Of a stretch of 64,000 nucleotides of DNA, positions 24,301 to 33,771 are shown piece by piece; within the stretch, counting starts at the first letter, position 1; every line of letters starts with the position of its first letter. The position numbers and the translations under genes are program-made. The notes under the pieces were generated by a model. It saw nothing but the letters and a program-made list of their open reading frames with translations, was not told where the DNA came from and did no database searches. The DNA comes from Acinetobacter baylyi DSM 14961 = CIP 107474 (GTDB lineage: Bacteria > Pseudomonadota > Gammaproteobacteria > Pseudomonadales > Moraxellaceae), in contig NZ_KB849626.1 of NCBI RefSeq assembly GCF_000368685.1, positions 232,476 through 296,475 on the forward strand, in the 5' to 3' direction.

Positions 24301-25815
24301 TTAAGCAGATTTAGCTTCAGGCTCAATGGCAAGCATGTGGCCATTTTCTTCAAAATTTACATGCCAAGACAATGCCTCACGTAGCAGGTGAGGGGTGTGC
24401 CCACCTTTCGCACTCGCACGTGAGAAGTAATCGTTTAAAGCATCTTTATACAATGGATGTACACAGTGATCGATGACTGCACGAGCACGTTCACGAGGTG
24501 CAAGACCACGAAGATCTGCAAGACCTTGTTCTGTCACCAGAATATCAACATCGTGCTCAGAATGGTCAACGTGAGAAACCATTGGTACGATCGATGAAAT
24601 ATCACCACCTTTTGCAATCGACTTGGTGACAAAGATGGCGAGGTGTGCATTACGTGCAAAGTCACCAGAACCACCAATGCCGTTCATCATTTTGGTTCCA
24701 CACACATGCGTTGAGTTAACGTTTCCGTAAATATCAAACTCAAGTGCAGTGTTGATACCAATAATCCCTAAACGACGCACCAGCTCAGGGTGGTTTGAGA
24801 TTTCTTGCGGACGAAGTACCAACTTGTCTTTGTAGGCTTCAATATTGCCAAATACTTTTTCACCGCATTTTGCAGAAAGTGTAATTGAGCTGCCCGATGC
24901 AAATTTCATTTTACCTGCATCAATCAATTCAAAAGTACAGTCTTGAAGTACTTCGGAATACATCACTAAATCTTCAAAATTTGAATCTTTAAGACCTGTG
25001 AGTACTGCATTGGCAATAGAGCCAATGCCCGCCTGTAAAGGTCCAAGATTTTGAGGCAAACGACCTTCTGCAACTTCTTTTTCAAAGAACGCGATCAGGT
25101 GATTGGCAATACCTTGTGTTTCATCATCTGGAAGCGTGACGGTCGATGGTGAATCTGCGGTGTCGTTAAACACAATCCCGACAATTTTTGCAGGATCAAT
25201 CTGAATAGCGGTTGTTCCAATGCGCTCGTCCACTTTAGTTAATGGAATTGGCTGGCGCGTTGGACGGTAAGACGGAATATAAATATCGTGTAAGCCTTCG
25301 AATGCTTCGCTCAAAGAAGTATTGATTTCAACAATTACTTTTTCTGCAAAGATGGCAAAACTGGCTGAGTTACCTACAGATGTGGTTGGAATAATGCCGC
25401 CATCTTCAGTAATTGCAATCGCTTCGATTACAGCAACGTCTGGGCGTTTAAGCTGTAAATTACGCATTTGTTCAACTGTTTCAGACAAGTGCTGGTCAAT
25501 AAACATGACTTCGCCGTTGTTGATAGCGCGACGTAAAGTATTGTCAACTTGGAAAGGAAGGCGGCGTGCGAGCACACCTGCTTCTGTTAACTGTTTGTCG
25601 AGATCATTCCCTAAGCTCGCACCCGTAATTAATGTAATTTTTAACGGGTTTTGTTTTGCACGTTCAACTAAAGCTTGTGGGACAGCTTTTGCTTCTCCCG
25701 CACGAGTAAAACCGCTCATACCGACTGTCATACCGTCTTGGATAAATGCAGCAGCAGCATCTGCGCTGATCACTTTGTCATGTAATGAGGCTAATCGAAT
25801 ACGATCTAAAGACAT
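24301..25815 (-). CDS. acetyl-CoA hydrolase/transferase family, succinate:acetate CoA-transferase
   Basis: This 504-residue enzyme belongs to the family of AarC/ScpC, which transfer CoA between succinyl-CoA and acetate, or in some members hydrolyse acetyl-CoA. The N-terminal domain shows DGMTVGMSGFTRAGEAKAVP. The catalytic Glu lies in LVMYSEVLQD near residue 295. The C-terminal part has the CoA-binding GIGGSGDFARNAHLAIF and a final RAVIDHCVHPLYKDAL motif. It would serve acetate assimilation or a modified TCA cycle. It forms a single-gene unit, with a GAGAGT site upstream. Confidence 0.9.
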   Translation of the reverse strand: MSLDRIRLASLHDKVISADAAAAFIQDGMTVGMSGFTRAGEAKAVPQALVERAKQNPLKITLITGASLGNDLDKQLTEAGVLARRLPFQVDNTLRRAINNGEVMFIDQHLSETVEQMRNLQLKRPDVAVIEAIAITEDGGIIPTTSVGNSASFAIFAEKVIVEINTSLSEAFEGLHDIYIPSYRPTRQPIPLTKVDERIGTTAIQIDPAKIVGIVFNDTADSPSTVTLPDDETQGIANHLIAFFEKEVAEGRLPQNLGPLQAGIGSIANAVLTGLKDSNFEDLVMYSEVLQDCTFELIDAGKMKFASGSSITLSAKCGEKVFGNIEAYKDKLVLRPQEISNHPELVRRLGIIGINTALEFDIYGNVNSTHVCGTKMMNGIGGSGDFARNAHLAIFVTKSIAKGGDISSIVPMVSHVDHSEHDVDILVTEQGLADLRGLAPRERARAVIDHCVHPLYKDALNDYFSRASAKGGHTPHLLREALSWHVNFEENGHMLAIEPEAKSA

Positions 25816-26024
25816 GGGTTTACTCTCAATCTGTTTTAGTTCACATCGGCGATTGTACGCCTGTTACTGGGGTTTTGACGGGGTGTTAGGCTAAGGTCTA
25901 ATTTTTTTAAAAAATGCAGATATAAAATTTATTGATGATAATTATCGCTTTGAAATTAAAGGTATAAATTTAAATGAAATGATTTTTACCATGAATTAAA
26001 TGTTTAAATTTTGATCGTTTGTAA

Positions 26025-27482
26025 TTAAAAACGTTCGGTTAAACTTTGTTTTATTTTTTCAATTGGGTTTGGATGTGGCGCATCTGGCGTCATATGTTTA
26101 GGTAACGGTAATAAAATTCTGGCCTCAAGCCCACCACCTTCACGATTATGGATGAGTAATTCACCTTGGTGAATATCAACAATACGTTTGACAATCGCAA
26201 GACCCAGTCCACTTCCTTGAATCGTTCGCGCTGAATTACCGCGGACAAAGGGCTGCATCAATTCTTCGATCTGATCTTCTGGAATACCTTCGCCGTGGTC
26301 GGCGACAATAATCAGAATATGATCTCCTTCAACCTGTGCGGTCAGCTCAATTGGCTCTGCACCGTAGCGTTTGGCATTGTTAATCAGATTGGCAATCAGG
26401 CGCTTAAGCGACAAGCTGCGTGCTGGAATAATCGGAACATCTTGTGCTTCGAAGTGAATCTCGAGTGGTTTAAACTGAACCACCAATTCTTGCAGCAAAA
26501 TATTAATATTGGTGTCGCGCAGTTCTTCGTCGGAGCCATCGCGCATATACGAAATAAACTGATTCAATATGGCATCCATATCATCCACATCATAAACCAG
26601 TCCTTCACGTAAAAATTCGTCGGGTAACATCTCTGCGGTAAGACGGATACGTGTAAGCGGCGTGCGCAAATCGTGCGAAATACCCGCCAGCATGATCTGA
26701 CGATCACGTTCGGTTTGCTCAAGCGTATAAATCATGTGATTAAACGCTTGATTGACCTGACGGATTTCAAGCGGGCCGTGATTTGTTCCCAAATATGGTG
26801 CTTTGCCTGTTTTACTATAAGCATTGGCTGCATTTTGAAGACGACGAAGTGGGCGATTCAACTGGCGCACCAGCGTTAAAATAATAATGGATGCAATGAT
26901 CGGCACCCCAAGCAACCAGCCGAAAACCAGTTCAGGGCTATAGTTGGCATAAGTTTTGAGCGGCTCACGCACCCAATTGCCATGCATTTCTGGGGTTTGA
27001 ATCCAGATTCGAGGGCTTGGCTTAAACTGAAAATAGACGGTCACATCTTCTACTTTCAGCTCATTGGCCAGTTTGGCTTGGACATGATCAGTAAAAAAAT
27101 CCGCAATCACTTTGTCACGAACATTGGGATATTCTTTCGGATTGGTGACGTATTCGATTCCGACGCGATTTTTCAGCCATGTGTCTACATCGACTTCTTT
27201 ATCGCGATGAAAAATCCGAATATCAGGGTTATTGACCAGCTCTAATTCGACCGCCAAATAACGCGCATGTTGTTGAATTTCAGGGAGGTAAAGTGTGCGC
27301 CAGAAAAACCATAACGACATCGATAAGCTAAATAAAACCACAAAACCCACCAGCACCGTAGTACGCATGGCTGCTGAGCGGGGCTTGATTTTATCTAGAA
27401 AACGTTCCCAACGTGTTCGCTTACGTTCTGAGTAAGCGACAAAATCGGTATACGCCTGTAAATCGACGGGATCTAACTTCAC
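26025..27482 (-). CDS. envZ: osmolarity sensor histidine kinase EnvZ-like
   Basis: The 485-residue inner-membrane kinase has two transmembrane helices (residues ~40-62 and ~190-212) around a periplasmic sensor region. A HAMP domain follows (RQLNRPLRRLQNAANAYSKT). The dimerisation/phosphoacceptor box GISHDLRTPLTRIRL carries His270. The ATP-binding domain has the N-box LIANLINNAKRYG, DHGEGIP and GSGLGLAIVKRIV. It starts 21 bases after ompR and forms a two-gene operon with it. The N-terminal ~40 residues are an extra cytoplasmic stretch compared with the E. coli protein. Confidence 0.92.
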   Translation of the reverse strand: MKLDPVDLQAYTDFVAYSERKRTRWERFLDKIKPRSAAMRTTVLVGFVVLFSLSMSLWFFWRTLYLPEIQQHARYLAVELELVNNPDIRIFHRDKEVDVDTWLKNRVGIEYVTNPKEYPNVRDKVIADFFTDHVQAKLANELKVEDVTVYFQFKPSPRIWIQTPEMHGNWVREPLKTYANYSPELVFGWLLGVPIIASIIILTLVRQLNRPLRRLQNAANAYSKTGKAPYLGTNHGPLEIRQVNQAFNHMIYTLEQTERDRQIMLAGISHDLRTPLTRIRLTAEMLPDEFLREGLVYDVDDMDAILNQFISYMRDGSDEELRDTNINILLQELVVQFKPLEIHFEAQDVPIIPARSLSLKRLIANLINNAKRYGAEPIELTAQVEGDHILIIVADHGEGIPEDQIEELMQPFVRGNSARTIQGSGLGLAIVKRIVDIHQGELLIHNREGGGLEARILLPLPKHMTPDAPHPNPIEKIKQSLTERF

Positions 27483-27503
27483 ACGATTATCCTAGGGCAC
27501 TTA

Positions 27504-28268
27504 TTATTCTGCACCATCTGGAACAAACACGTAGCCAATTCCCCACACAGTTTGAATATAACGAGCACGTGCTGGATTATCTTCAATCAGGCGGCGTAAA
27601 CGTGAAACCTGTACATCAATAGATCGTTCCATGGCACCCCATTCACGACCACGTGCCAGATTCATGAGCTTGTCGCGGGTCAGGGGCTCGCGTGGATGCT
27701 GAACCAGTGCTTTTAAGACAGCAAACTCACCTGTTGTAAGCGTCACAACTTGACCTTCACGTGTCAAGGTACGTGTAGATAAATCAAGTGCCCACGATCC
27801 AAAGCTGACCACTTCGACCTGTTGGCTTGGCGCTCCTGGTACTTCACGAACCTGACGACGCAATACCGCGCGGATACGTGCTAGTAATTCGTTTGGATTG
27901 AAAGGTTTTGGCAGGTAATCATCGGCACCTGCTTCAAGTCCTGCAATACGGTCTGAATCACTGCCACGTGCAGTCAGCATGATAATTGGCGTGTCGATAT
28001 TCGACTGACGTAGACGTCGACAAATACTTAAACCGTCTTCCACTGGAAGCATAAAATCTAAAACAATCAAAGAAAATAATTCACGCTGAAGCAAACGATC
28101 CATTTGAGTTGCATCATGCGCTGTTTTTACAACAAAACCTTTGTCTTCTAAAAAGCGTTGTAAAAGGGTGCGTAAACGCACATCGTCATCGACGACCAAA
28201 ATACGTTCGACACGATCGGTTTCGTTATGTACAGTTTCAGTATGTTCAGCAGGTACAACTAAACTCAT
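27504..28268 (-). CDS. ompR: response regulator OmpR
   Basis: The 254-residue regulator has a receiver domain with acidic pocket VVDDD (27-29), phosphoacceptor Asp71 in VLDFMLP and the conserved Lys in LPKPFNP. An OmpR/PhoB winged helix-turn-helix follows (LTTGEFAVLKAL, then MERSIDVQVSRLRRLIED and YIQTVWGIGYVF). It is phosphorylated by the downstream EnvZ and controls outer membrane and envelope genes. AAGGGAG lies upstream of the ATG. The N-terminal 20 residues are a polar extension. Confidence 0.95.
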   Translation of the reverse strand: MSLVVPAEHTETVHNETDRVERILVVDDDVRLRTLLQRFLEDKGFVVKTAHDATQMDRLLQRELFSLIVLDFMLPVEDGLSICRRLRQSNIDTPIIMLTARGSDSDRIAGLEAGADDYLPKPFNPNELLARIRAVLRRQVREVPGAPSQQVEVVSFGSWALDLSTRTLTREGQVVTLTTGEFAVLKALVQHPREPLTRDKLMNLARGREWGAMERSIDVQVSRLRRLIEDNPARARYIQTVWGIGYVFVPDGAE

Positions 28269-28884
28269 GATGTACTCCCTTTATTAAGTCAATATTTATA
28301 GATTATTGGATCACTGCAGTATAATGCTGATAGTCTTGTTTAGACTATGTATCAAATTGCTCAAAATTACAATTTTCAACGAGATTTGAAACCAAAAAAC
28401 AACATCTTAAATGCACTTGGCATCATCTTTGTCACATCTGTTGCAGGCTATATCTGATGCATGACCTCATGCTATTATTTATGCCTCTAAGTCTCTGTTT
28501 ATACAAGTGACTATGTGGCGAAATTTGTACGGTTGAACCTTAAAAAGCAAATAATTTTCAGAATCTGTAGTTTATTTTAATGAAATTTAACATTTTAGCG
28601 TGCTTGAAACATCATGGCAGAGCTGTATGACAAATTCTTTGCAATTACCCCCATGCTTGTTTCTGCTTTATTAAAATCCGAGCAATATGAAGATAAGTCT
28701 TTCTATATGTTGATTTATTGGGGGCTATAAATTGGATTTTACGTTGTTAATATTTTCAATATTCTGCTCAAAAAGGTACTTTGATTCAAAAAAACGTTTT
28801 GAATAAGTAAAACAAGTGTGGATTTTATAGTCTCGGTCTTTATAATCATTGCTTTTAAACCTAATCCTTGTGGAATCGAACACG
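28269..28884. other. long AT-rich intergenic region between ompR and tex
   Basis: The 616 bases separate two divergent genes. TATAAT at 28841-28846, about 40 bases before the tex start, is a perfect -10 box for tex without a good -35. A hairpin with arms ATAGTCT / AGACTAT (28330-28348) lies in the ompR leader side. TATAAT also occurs at 28320-28325. A 38-codon open frame is at 28614-28730. The length is more than promoters need and leaves room for a small RNA, which I cannot show. Confidence 0.6.
28614..28730 (+). CDS. possible small protein, 38 aa
   Basis: An ATG opens a 38-codon frame (MAELYDKFFAITPMLVSALL and onwards to YWGL) with plausible amino acid composition and an amphipathic helix. 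No convincing ribosome-binding site is present; only TGAAAC lies upstream. An in-frame TGA two codons before the ATG fixes the start. I do not recognise it and it may be chance. Confidence 0.25.
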   Translation: MAELYDKFFAITPMLVSALLKSEQYEDKSFYMLIYWGL

Positions 28885-31239
28885 ATGACTGACTTAGTTC
28901 AGCAGTTGGCAAGTGAGCTTGCCGTACGTCCAAACCAAGTAGAAGCTGCCATCCGTTTAATTGATGAAGGTGCCAGTGTTCCTTTTATTGCCCGTTACCG
29001 TAAAGAAGTAACCCAAGGCTTAGACGATACGCAATTACGCCAACTCGACACACGTTTGTCTTATCTGCGTGATTTATATGAACGTCGTGAAAAAGTCATT
29101 GAGTCGCTTAAAGAACAGAATAAACTTTCCGATGATTTATTGGCGCGCGTCAATGCAGCAGAAACTAAGAACTCTCTTGAAGAGATTTATGCACCGTATC
29201 GCCCGAAGCGTACCAGTAAATCATTCAAAGCAAGAGAAGCGGGACTTGGCCCTATTGCAGAGCAAATCCTGAATGAGCAGATTGAGCCAACTGAAGCTTT
29301 GGCAGGATTTAGCCATGAAGATTATTCTGATAGCGAAAGCCAGTTAGATGCGATCCAGCACATCATCATTGATGACTGGGCACAAAATATTGCACTAACC
29401 ACAGAGTTAAAAGCATTGTTTGCCAAAACAGCGACTTTAAAAAGTGCTGTTGCATCTGATGAGAAAAAAGAAGTTGGTAAAAAATTCCGTGATTATTTTG
29501 AATTTTCAGAAAACTTAAATAAAGTTCCATCGCACCGTTTACTTGCAATGTTGCGTGGCCGTCAGGAAAATGTACTGGGTTTGAAAGTTGATGGTGAAGA
29601 TGATGCACCCATCGCTCGAATTGAAACTGAATATAATCTGGATCAGGTACAACCACAAGCACGTCAGGATTTTTTAAAGCAAACTGCTAAATTATTCTGG
29701 TTGGGCAAAATTCGTCCGCAAATTGAACATTCATTGCTGACAGAAAAGCGCCTTGCTGCCGAAGCAGAAGCCATGCAGGTATTTGCCGAAAATTTACGTC
29801 ATTTATTATTGTCTGCACCTGCGGGTGGACGTACCACGTTGGGTGTCGATCCTGGTATTCGTACAGGCGTTAAGCTGGCAGTAGTGAGCGATGCGGGTGA
29901 TGTGTTGGCACATAGCACGATTTATCCATTTGCGCCGAAAGAAGATAAAGAAGGTTCGATTGCCGAACTTGCACGTTTGTGCCGTGAGTACAATGTTGAT
30001 CTGGTTGCGATTGGAAATGGGACTGCGAGCCGTGAAACGGAAGCTGTTATTGCTGACATGATGGCCGCGAATACAGATCTTAATTTGACGCGTGTAACGG
30101 TCAGTGAGGCGGGCGCATCAGTTTATTCGGCGAGTGAACTTGCCGCGGCTGAACTTCCTGAGCTGGATGTATCCATTCGTGGTGCAGTATCTATTGCACG
30201 CCGTTTACAGGATCCGTTGGCAGAGCTGGTCAAAATCGATCCAAAATCGATTGGTGTGGGTCAGTACCAGCATGATGTAAACCAGACAGGATTGGCAAAA
30301 ACCCTTGATGCAGTGGTTGAAGACTGTGTGAATGCAGTGGGTGTCGATGTGAATACCGCATCTTCTGCGATCTTGGGTTATATCGCAGGCTTAAACAAAG
30401 CCATTGCACAGCAAATTGTAGAATATCGTAAAGAAAATGGTCGTTTTGATACCCGTCAATCATTGAAAAAAGTGCCACGTTTAGGCGAACGTACTTTTGA
30501 ACAGGCGGCTGGTTTCTTGCGTATCCAGAATGGATCAGAACCACTCGATGCTTCTGCTGTGCATCCAGAAAGTTATAGTTTGGTTGAAAAAATGGTTGAA
30601 GCCAAAGCCACAACTGTAAAAGATATCATTGGAAATTCTGAAATTATCCGCCAGATCAAGGCTGATGATTTTGTCGATGAAAAATTTGGTTTGCCGACCA
30701 TTCAGGATGTTTTGGCCGAGCTTGAAAAACCAGGTCGTGACCCACGTCCTGAGTTCCGTACCGCAAAATTTCGTGAAGATATCACTGAAATTGCTCAACT
30801 GACCGAAGGCATGCAGCTCGAAGGTGTTGTGACTAATGTGACTAACTTTGGCGCGTTTGTGGATATTGGTGTGCATCAGGACGGTCTGGTACACATTTCT
30901 GAGCTAGCTAACGAGTTTGTGTCAGATCCACATAAAGTGGTGAAACCAGGTCAGATTGTGCAGGTTCGTGTGATTCAAGTCGATGCAGAGCGTAAGCGTG
31001 TCAATTTGAGTATGCGTCCAGAAGGTGCAGAAGCTCCAGCGAAGACACAACGACCACCACGTCGTGAGCAACAAGAACAGCGCGGTGAACGTAAGCCGCA
31101 GCCAAAACGTCCACAGGCTGCACGTTCAAATGATCAGGCTAAAAAGCCACAACGTGCCAAGCAAGAAAAACCACAAGAGCAAAAAATTGGTGGTTTGGGC
31201 GCATTATTGCTACAAGCTGGAATTAAAGGTTCTAAATAA
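28885..31239 (+). CDS. tex: Tex family transcription accessory / RNA-binding protein
   Basis: Tex is a conserved nucleic-acid-binding protein tied to transcription and RNA turnover. The 784 residues show the N-terminal helix-turn-helix part (SVPFIARYRKEVTQGLDDTQ), a YqgF/RNase H-like domain (TTLGVDPGIRTGVKLAVVSD, residues ~320-340), helix-hairpin-helix motifs (RKENGRFDTRQSLKKVPRLG), and an S1 domain near the end (GVVTNVTNFGAFVDIGVHQD, then VNLSMRP). The tail (~715-784) is unusually rich in Gln, Lys and Arg and probably binds RNA. The start at 28885 has GGAA upstream; an in-frame TTG 12 codons earlier is not needed. Confidence 0.95.
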   Translation: MTDLVQQLASELAVRPNQVEAAIRLIDEGASVPFIARYRKEVTQGLDDTQLRQLDTRLSYLRDLYERREKVIESLKEQNKLSDDLLARVNAAETKNSLEEIYAPYRPKRTSKSFKAREAGLGPIAEQILNEQIEPTEALAGFSHEDYSDSESQLDAIQHIIIDDWAQNIALTTELKALFAKTATLKSAVASDEKKEVGKKFRDYFEFSENLNKVPSHRLLAMLRGRQENVLGLKVDGEDDAPIARIETEYNLDQVQPQARQDFLKQTAKLFWLGKIRPQIEHSLLTEKRLAAEAEAMQVFAENLRHLLLSAPAGGRTTLGVDPGIRTGVKLAVVSDAGDVLAHSTIYPFAPKEDKEGSIAELARLCREYNVDLVAIGNGTASRETEAVIADMMAANTDLNLTRVTVSEAGASVYSASELAAAELPELDVSIRGAVSIARRLQDPLAELVKIDPKSIGVGQYQHDVNQTGLAKTLDAVVEDCVNAVGVDVNTASSAILGYIAGLNKAIAQQIVEYRKENGRFDTRQSLKKVPRLGERTFEQAAGFLRIQNGSEPLDASAVHPESYSLVEKMVEAKATTVKDIIGNSEIIRQIKADDFVDEKFGLPTIQDVLAELEKPGRDPRPEFRTAKFREDITEIAQLTEGMQLEGVVTNVTNFGAFVDIGVHQDGLVHISELANEFVSDPHKVVKPGQIVQVRVIQVDAERKRVNLSMRPEGAEAPAKTQRPPRREQQEQRGERKPQPKRPQAARSNDQAKKPQRAKQEKPQEQKIGGLGALLLQAGIKGSK

Positions 31240-31255
31240 TTTTAATCCTGTTTAA

Positions 31256-31289
31256 AAAGAAAAAACCACCTTCGGGTGGTTTTTTCTTA
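31256..31289 (+). terminator. terminator of tex
   Basis: AAAAACCACC / GGTGGTTTTT with a TTCG loop is a strong, classical terminator. Confidence 0.9.
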
Positions 31290-31525
31290 TGTGCATTACG
31301 CTGCTTTAAATTAAATTTATTGTCATGAGAATAAAGATGAGGCGAATCTGAAGATCAACAAAAAAAAGTGAAAACATTCGGTATCGTCACAACAGCACAG
31401 CATAACTCAACTATGAGCCATAAAAAATGTCAGACAAGATCAACAACGCTTGAGATCAAAAACATCGGGTTTTCGATATAAGAAACTCAAGGAATGCGTC
31501 AACTTTTTTATTGAATGGTTATTTT

Positions 31526-33709
31526 ATGACAATTTTCCAGGTCAGAAACAAGTTTCATATCAAGGATGCTCTTTCAGGGCTGGTGGTATTTCTGGTGGCT
31601 TTACCGTTGTGCTTGGGTATCGCACTGGCATCGGGTGCTCCGATTCTTTCAGGAATTATTGCTGGTATTGTGGGAGGGATTGTTGTTGGCATACTCAGTG
31701 GCTCACACATCAGTGTTGCTGGGCCAGCTGCTGGACTGACGGCTGTTATTCTGGTTCAGTTAGAGCAACTTGGCGGCAATTATGCCGCCTTTTTATTGTG
31801 TATTATTTTGGCAGGCTTTTTACAAATTTTATTTGGTTTGTTTAAGTTGGGTTTCTTTGCCAATTTTATTCCAAACAACGTCATTTTAGGGCTATTGGCT
31901 GCAATTGGTGTCATTCTCATGATGACTCAGATCCCCTATTTAATGGGGTTATCTGATTTTTCCTGGTCTCAGCTCTGGTCTGGACAGTTAGATCAGGTCA
32001 TGAGTCAAATCGACTTGGGTGCCATGCTAATTGGTTTCCTGAGTTTGCTATTAATTCTGGCTTGGGACAGTAGTCCACTCAAAAAATGGGTATTGCCTTC
32101 TGCTTTAATTGCAGTCGTGGCTGCTGCGCTGCTCAATTATCTACTGGTTTATTTTCAGTCACCCTGGGCGATTCAGCCTAATAATCTGATTCAGTTACCC
32201 AAAATCCTAGACGCACCTGAAAGTGTGATGATCTATCCAGATTTCAGTGCGCTCAGTAATCCACTCATTTACACAGGTGCTATTACGCTGGCAGTTGTTG
32301 CTTCTTTAGAAACGTTATTAAATCTTGAAGCAGCAGACAAGCTTGACCCTCAAAAACGTTCTTCACCACCCAATCGTGAATTATGGGCGCAAGGTACAGG
32401 CAATATCGTGTCAGGCTTCATTGGTGGAATGCCAATCACTTCGGTCATTGTGCGTAGTTCGGTCAATGCCAATACTGGTGCGCGTAGCAAATGTTCAACG
32501 ATTATTCATGGCGTATTACTGTTACTGGCAGTTTTATTTTTTGTGCCATTAATGAATATGATTCCATTATCCGCACTGGCTGCGATCCTGATTCTTACAG
32601 GTTTTAAACTTACTCATCCCAAGATGTTTAAAAAGCTGTATCAACAAGGCTGGAAGCAGTTTATTCCATTTATCATTACGCTAGTTGCAATTTTGCTCAC
32701 CGACCTTCTCATCGGAATTTTGATTGGGCTAGCCACCAGTATCGCTTTTATTCTGTACGGAAATTTGCATAAGGGCGTGCGCGTGTACAAGGAAAAACAT
32801 TTGCATGGTGTCATTACACGTATTGAGTTGCCGTCTCAAGTAACTTTTCTAAATCGTGCGGCGCTTATTTCTGCGCTAGACCGAGTTCATCGCAATGAAA
32901 AGCTGGTGATTGATGCCACCCAGTCAGATAGCATTGATTCTGATATTTATCAGGTGATACAGGATTATCAAACTGAAACTGCAATTAAACGCGGTATTGA
33001 TGTCAAACTGATTGGATTTAAACAGCATTATGCTGAACTGGATGATGCGATACTGGATATTGACATCAGTACCCGAGACTTACAATGTCAGTTAAGCCCA
33101 GCAGATGTGCTGAGATTGTTAAAAGAGGGCAATGAGCGCTTTGTAAAAAATGAACGCCTGCAACGTGATATTTATCGTCAAATTCGGGTGACGGCAGATG
33201 AAGGCCAGCATCCGATTGCGGCGGTATTGGGCTGTATGGATTCACGTGCACCAACAGAAATGCTGTTTGATGTGGGCATTGGTGACTTATTTAGTTTGAG
33301 AATCGCGGGGAATATTGCGGGGCAGAAAGTCCTTGGATCATTGGAGTTTGCCTGTCAAGCCAAAGGTTCCAAAGTGATTCTGGTTTTGGGACATACCGAC
33401 TGTGGTGCGGTCACCAGCGCATGCCAGTTAAGATTGCAACATAAGCAGATTTCCGATATTCAGGAAATGCCACACATCCAATACGTGCTTGGGCCACTCA
33501 TGCATTCGGTTGGCAGTGTATTTGATATTATGCAACCGCGTGAATTAAGCAAAGCATTTATTGATCAGGTGACTGCTATGAATGTTCACTATAATATTCA
33601 ATACATTATTCAGCATAGTTCTGTACTTAAAGATATGCTGGATCGCAAAGAAATTGATATTGTTGGTGCGATTTATGATGTAAAAACAGGAAAAGTCAAT
33701 TTCCTCTAA
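31526..33709 (+). CDS. SulP anion transporter fused to STAS and beta-carbonic anhydrase domains
   Basis: This 727-residue protein joins three parts. Residues ~10-410 are a SulP/SLC26 permease with ten or more membrane helices, opening with FHIKDALSGLVVFLVALPLC and containing the GSHISVAGPAAGLTAV hallmark. Residues ~425-500 look like a STAS domain (RIELPSQVTFLNRAALISAL, then VIDATQSDSIDSD). Residues ~515-727 are a beta-class carbonic anhydrase with zinc ligands Cys570 and Asp572 in CMDSR and His623-Cys626 in HTDCG. The likely job is bicarbonate uptake or CO2/bicarbonate exchange coupled to hydration at the membrane. The ATG at 31526 fits SulP alignments better than an in-frame TTG 15 bases earlier. 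Confidence 0.92.
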   Translation: MTIFQVRNKFHIKDALSGLVVFLVALPLCLGIALASGAPILSGIIAGIVGGIVVGILSGSHISVAGPAAGLTAVILVQLEQLGGNYAAFLLCIILAGFLQILFGLFKLGFFANFIPNNVILGLLAAIGVILMMTQIPYLMGLSDFSWSQLWSGQLDQVMSQIDLGAMLIGFLSLLLILAWDSSPLKKWVLPSALIAVVAAALLNYLLVYFQSPWAIQPNNLIQLPKILDAPESVMIYPDFSALSNPLIYTGAITLAVVASLETLLNLEAADKLDPQKRSSPPNRELWAQGTGNIVSGFIGGMPITSVIVRSSVNANTGARSKCSTIIHGVLLLLAVLFFVPLMNMIPLSALAAILILTGFKLTHPKMFKKLYQQGWKQFIPFIITLVAILLTDLLIGILIGLATSIAFILYGNLHKGVRVYKEKHLHGVITRIELPSQVTFLNRAALISALDRVHRNEKLVIDATQSDSIDSDIYQVIQDYQTETAIKRGIDVKLIGFKQHYAELDDAILDIDISTRDLQCQLSPADVLRLLKEGNERFVKNERLQRDIYRQIRVTADEGQHPIAAVLGCMDSRAPTEMLFDVGIGDLFSLRIAGNIAGQKVLGSLEFACQAKGSKVILVLGHTDCGAVTSACQLRLQHKQISDIQEMPHIQYVLGPLMHSVGSVFDIMQPRELSKAFIDQVTAMNVHYNIQYIIQHSSVLKDMLDRKEIDIVGAIYDVKTGKVNFL

Positions 33710-33730
33710 ATCTGGCTGATGGTCGTAACC

Positions 33731-33766
33731 ATAAAAAAGCCTCTCGGTATGAGAGGCTTCTTTTAT
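33731..33766. terminator. bidirectional terminator
   Basis: The stem AAGCCTCTC / GAGAGGCTT has A residues before and T residues after. It serves the SulP fusion gene from the left and acr1 from the right. Confidence 0.85.
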
Positions 33767-33771
33767 AAATT

